Shown here one piece after another: positions 61,421-64,000 of a stretch of DNA of 64,000 bases. Under the pieces are notes generated by a model that ran no database searches, had not been told where the DNA came from, and saw only the letters and a program-made list of their open reading frames with translations. The translations under genes were made by a program, and so were the position numbers. Every line of letters begins with the position of its first letter. The stretch's first letter is position 1. The stretch comes from Saprospiraceae bacterium. GTDB taxonomy: Bacteria > Bacteroidota > Bacteroidia > Chitinophagales > Saprospiraceae. The DNA lies in contig JANQQI010000104.1 in NCBI GenBank assembly GCA_028285085.1, forward strand, positions 39,234 through 103,233, read 5' to 3'.

Positions 61421-62299
61421 ATGATCTTTTTATTATTATCTATTATCTCTTCCACCCTCATCGGTCTGATCTTTTCGTACTACGAGAGGTTTCGCATTGA
61501 TACTTTTCAAGCCGTTGTGGCGAACTATTTCACTTGTGTATTGACCGCCTGGGCCAGTACTGGTGAGTTTCCACTCTCGGCATCGGTATTGGAGACGGAT
61601 TGGTTACCTTACGCACTAGGCCTTTCGGTGTTTTTCATTTCGGGTTTCACCCTGGTGGGGATTACTTATCGCTACTTTGGCATTACGATTACGACCATCG
61701 CTGTGCGAATGTCCATGATCCTGACACTCATTTTTGCCTTTATTTGGTACGATGAGAATATTACGGTTTTAAAAATATTGGGCATTCTGATGGCGATCGC
61801 TGCTATTTGGCTCACTAATATTCCGCATGCCGGTAGTCTCTCTGTCCAGAAGCAACTCAAACGCATTTATTGGTCTTTACCTCTGATTGCATTTTTGATT
61901 CAGGCGTTAATTGAAATCGTTTTACAATACGTAGAATTGAATGTGTTGGGGCAAAGTGGTGATCCGATCTTCGTCGCTACCCTCTTTGCCGGAGCCGGTA
62001 TAATTGGCTTAACGATTATGCTCCTCGGCTACGCAACCGGCAAAATTCAGCCGGCCTGGCGCCATCTTTGGGCGGGCATTATTCTGGGTATCCCCAATTA
62101 CTTTTCCATTTACTTCTTACTCCGTGCCATCGGAGCAGGCTGGGAAGGTTCAGTGATTTTCCCGATTAATAATGTAGCGATTATTGGGCTATCGGCCCTC
62201 TTGGGCTATTTATTGCTGAAAGAGAAACTGTCACGACTAAATATGGTTGGCGTCGCTATGGCAATGATTGCCATTGTACTCATTGCCTTGGGAGCTTAA
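61421..62299 (+). CDS. EamA/DMT superfamily transporter
   Basis: A 292-residue integral membrane protein with ten predicted transmembrane helices in two EamA halves (GLIFSYYERFRIDTFQAVVANYF; VGITYRYFGITITTIAVRMSMILTLIFAF; VIFPINNVAIIGLSALLGYLLLKEKLS). DMT transporters export or import metabolites; the substrate is unknown. The start at 61421 is chosen because the upstream TTG lies in the promoter box. The YigZ-like gene follows 10 bp downstream. Confidence 0.9.
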   Translation: MIFLLLSIISSTLIGLIFSYYERFRIDTFQAVVANYFTCVLTAWASTGEFPLSASVLETDWLPYALGLSVFFISGFTLVGITYRYFGITITTIAVRMSMILTLIFAFIWYDENITVLKILGILMAIAAIWLTNIPHAGSLSVQKQLKRIYWSLPLIAFLIQALIEIVLQYVELNVLGQSGDPIFVATLFAGAGIIGLTIMLLGYATGKIQPAWRHLWAGIILGIPNYFSIYFLLRAIGAGWEGSVIFPINNVAIIGLSALLGYLLLKEKLSRLNMVGVAMAMIAIVLIALGA

Positions 62300-62309
62300 T
62301 ACGGAGATT

Positions 62310-62969
62310 ATGTTATCTAAAGACCAATATCAAACCTTAGCCGAAGAGAGTATCGGAGAGTTTCGCGACCGGGGCAGCAAATTCGTTGCCTACGCTTATC
62401 CGGCCTACAACGAAGCAGAGCTCAGCCACAGTCTGGAGGTCGTCAGAAAGCTACATCCAAAAGCCCGCCACCATTGCTATGCGTATCGGCTAGGGCTCGA
62501 TCAGCAAAAATACCGGGCAAATGACGATGGTGAACCTTCCGGTACTGCCGGGCGACCGATCCTTGGACAAATCGATAGCTTCGGCCTCACCAATGTCATT
62601 ATCATTGTGATTCGTTACTTCGGCGGTACCAAGTTGGGCACTTCAGGCCTCATCAACGCTTACAAAACTGCGGCTGCCGAAGCACTGTCTGTTGCTAATA
62701 TCATCCAAAAAACGGTAGAGGATATTTACGAAATTCAGTTTGATTACGCTCTGATGAGTCAGGTGATGAACACCGTAAAAAAGTTGGAGCTTGAGATCGT
62801 TGAACAACAATTTGGTAACTCGGCCAGCCTTCAGGTAGCCATTCCGCAAAGCGAAGTATCCGAGACCTTGCTACGGCTCAAAGCAGGTATTGGTGGCTTA
62901 CGCCTGGAAGAAGCAGAAACAGTGGAAAAAGTTGATGGCCTAGAGATGATCTACAAAACAACGCGCTAG
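62310..62969 (+). CDS. YigZ/IMPACT family protein (UPF0029)
   Basis: A 219-residue cytoplasmic protein. The IMPACT signature is visible: HPKARHHCYAYRLG, NDDGEPSGTAGRPIL and VIRYFGGTKLGTSGLINAYKTA. A second ferredoxin-like domain, C-terminal, is typical of YigZ. The family's bacterial role is unclear; ribosome or nucleic acid contacts are suggested for relatives. Start ATG at 62310 chosen. Its stop overlaps the convergent gene by 4 bp. Confidence 0.92.
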   Translation: MLSKDQYQTLAEESIGEFRDRGSKFVAYAYPAYNEAELSHSLEVVRKLHPKARHHCYAYRLGLDQQKYRANDDGEPSGTAGRPILGQIDSFGLTNVIIIVIRYFGGTKLGTSGLINAYKTAAAEALSVANIIQKTVEDIYEIQFDYALMSQVMNTVKKLELEIVEQQFGNSASLQVAIPQSEVSETLLRLKAGIGGLRLEEAETVEKVDGLEMIYKTTR

Positions 62970-64000
62970 CGAATGAGCGTAATATCTCCTTTTTTCGAAA
63001 AGATGGTTCCATCCAATTCACAAGGGGCTTCGAGATAGTACACATAAGTCCCACTCGGCAAATCTTGTCCTTTGTACGTTCCATCCCATCCCTCGTTTAA
63101 ATCTGTTGTTGAAAATACGACCGCTCCCCAACGATTATAGATCTGAAAGCGTTTGATCTCAAAAATAGTGTTGGTGATCAGGTTAAGTCGATCGTTAACG
63201 CCATCGCCGTTTGGGGTAAAGATATTAGGCACACCAACCAATTCTGGAATACATGTTTCCAACAAATTAACAAAAACGGAGTCTTCACGTACACATCCCG
63301 TTTCCTGATCCGTAATGATCACACTGTAATAGCCCGAAGTATCAATACTCAATATCGGACTAAAACAAGTCGTACAACTCAATCCATCCGTACGCAACCA
63401 CTGGTAACTGTAATTAGCACCTCCAGTGGGTAATTGAATTTCCAGAGGCAAGTCTACGCCCGTCAGCTTATTATAGCTATCGGGTAAATAAGCTTCCGGT
63501 AAAGGTTCTACAATAACTTCAACGACCGCCGTATCCAGATTACAAGTACTGAGGGTTCCCTCTACAAGGTAGCTCGTCGTGATTAAAGGGTTAGCAATAG
63601 GTGTTCCTGATTCAGGATCAGATAGCGTATTCTCAGGGCGCCAACGGAAAGTATCCGCAAAACCATTGACCGTAATCTCCACAGATTCTCCCCGGCAGAT
63701 AGTGTATCGATTGCCATCAATGTTAGTTTCTGTAACGACACTGACTTCTACGGAATCACTCAATGTACATAAGTCTTGGCTAGCGGTGAGTGTATACACT
63801 GTAGTCGTTTCAGTGGTTACCACGGGGTTAAGGCTACTGGGATTATCCAAATCTGCAGCTGGACTCCAACTCACTGTGCCAAAGGCCAAACCTTCCAGCT
63901 CAGTTTCTTCGCCACGACAAATTTCCTGATCCACACCCGCGTCGATATCCTCAGCTTGAATAACAATAACTTGCACCGAATCGAAAAGCTCACAGCCTTC
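62966..64000 (-). CDS. Large secreted protein with gliding-type T9SS C-terminal domain (5' end outside window)
   Basis: The frame stays open to base 64000, so at least 344 residues of the C-terminal end are seen. It has Ig/PKD-like repeats (ICRGEETELEGLAFG..., TICRGESVEITVNGFADTFRW, TEAYLPDSYN...), each opening with a Cys-x-Gly-Glu motif. The last ~90 residues are a gliding-motility-associated domain: IPELVGVPNIFTPNGDGVND, IYNRWGAVVFS and a final KKGDITLIR. This is the type B signal for the type IX system. The protein is related in layout to the 50436 product. Confidence 0.88.
   Translation of the reverse strand, partial: EGCELFDSVQVIVIQAEDIDAGVDQEICRGEETELEGLAFGTVSWSPAADLDNPSSLNPVVTTETTTVYTLTASQDLCTLSDSVEVSVVTETNIDGNRYTICRGESVEITVNGFADTFRWRPENTLSDPESGTPIANPLITTSYLVEGTLSTCNLDTAVVEVIVEPLPEAYLPDSYNKLTGVDLPLEIQLPTGGANYSYQWLRTDGLSCTTCFSPILSIDTSGYYSVIITDQETGCVREDSVFVNLLETCIPELVGVPNIFTPNGDGVNDRLNLITNTIFEIKRFQIYNRWGAVVFSTTDLNEGWDGTYKGQDLPSGTYVYYLEAPCELDGTIFSKKGDITLIR

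Overview
The window looks like a chromosomal segment of a Bacteroidota bacterium, probably a Saprospiria / Lewinella-like marine heterotroph. The phylum call rests on several signs: type IX secretion (T9SS) C-terminal domains on five large proteins (sorting domains ending in a YPNP-type motif, and gliding-motility-associated domains with FTPNGD/FTPDGD and YNRWG); phylum-typical families (DUF5686, DUF1599 beside a BT_3928-like protein, long NusB, TSP3-OmpA); and repeated TAnnTTTG elements, the Bacteroidota -7 promoter box, just upstream of genes. The family-level placement is a guess. I see no rRNA, tRNA, insertion sequence, prophage or CRISPR array; the window is ordinary core and accessory chromosome.

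Layout. 1-13 kb: end of a DUF1501 secreted protein, mutS, two TerB-like small proteins flanking a secreted M1 aminopeptidase, a di-haem cytochrome c peroxidase lipoprotein, and a large VCBS/ASPIC surface protein. 13-16.8 kb: small envelope proteins, a methyltransferase, a PAS membrane protein, an SRPBCC protein and a Crp-type regulator. 16.8-22.9 kb: two large divergent AAA+ machines, a tandem CbxX-type ATPase with a duplicated N-terminal beta domain, and a Clp/Hsp100-like ATPase whose C-terminus resembles the core of class I release factors. 23-25.7 kb: ferredoxin, IscX, KdsC-like phosphatase, UbiA-type prenyltransferase and Maf. 25.7-32.1 kb: a seven-gene minus-strand operon: coiled-coil protein, PspA-like membrane protein, small membrane protein, membrane-anchored substrate-binding protein fused to OmpA, ABC permease, haem-oxygenase-like di-iron protein and ABC ATPase.

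32.6-44.4 kb: arginine deiminase-type enzyme, thioesterase, YihY/BrkB membrane protein, gamma-glutamyltransferase divergent from an SsuD-like flavin monooxygenase, a sterol-desaturase/AGMO-like hydroxylase with a sodium:solute symporter, and an HMG-CoA lyase-like enzyme with a GNAT protein. 44.4-50.3 kb: HExxH protein, DUF5686 outer-membrane protein, and a ChaN-SCO-cytochrome c operon suited to haem/copper handling. 50.4-64 kb: a 1635-residue T9SS adhesin-like protein, RibD-like reductase, TSP3-OmpA, NusB, the BT_3928/DUF1599 pair, an EamA transporter with a YigZ/IMPACT protein, and the end of another gliding-type surface protein running off the window.

The strongest candidates for undescribed biology are the 25.7-32.1 kb operon, which combines an ABC importer, a peptidoglycan-anchored receptor, a PspA-like membrane protein and a di-iron oxidase, and the AAA+ pair at 16.8-22.9 kb, especially the Clp-release-factor-like fusion. 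Both functional proposals are inference from sequence and context.
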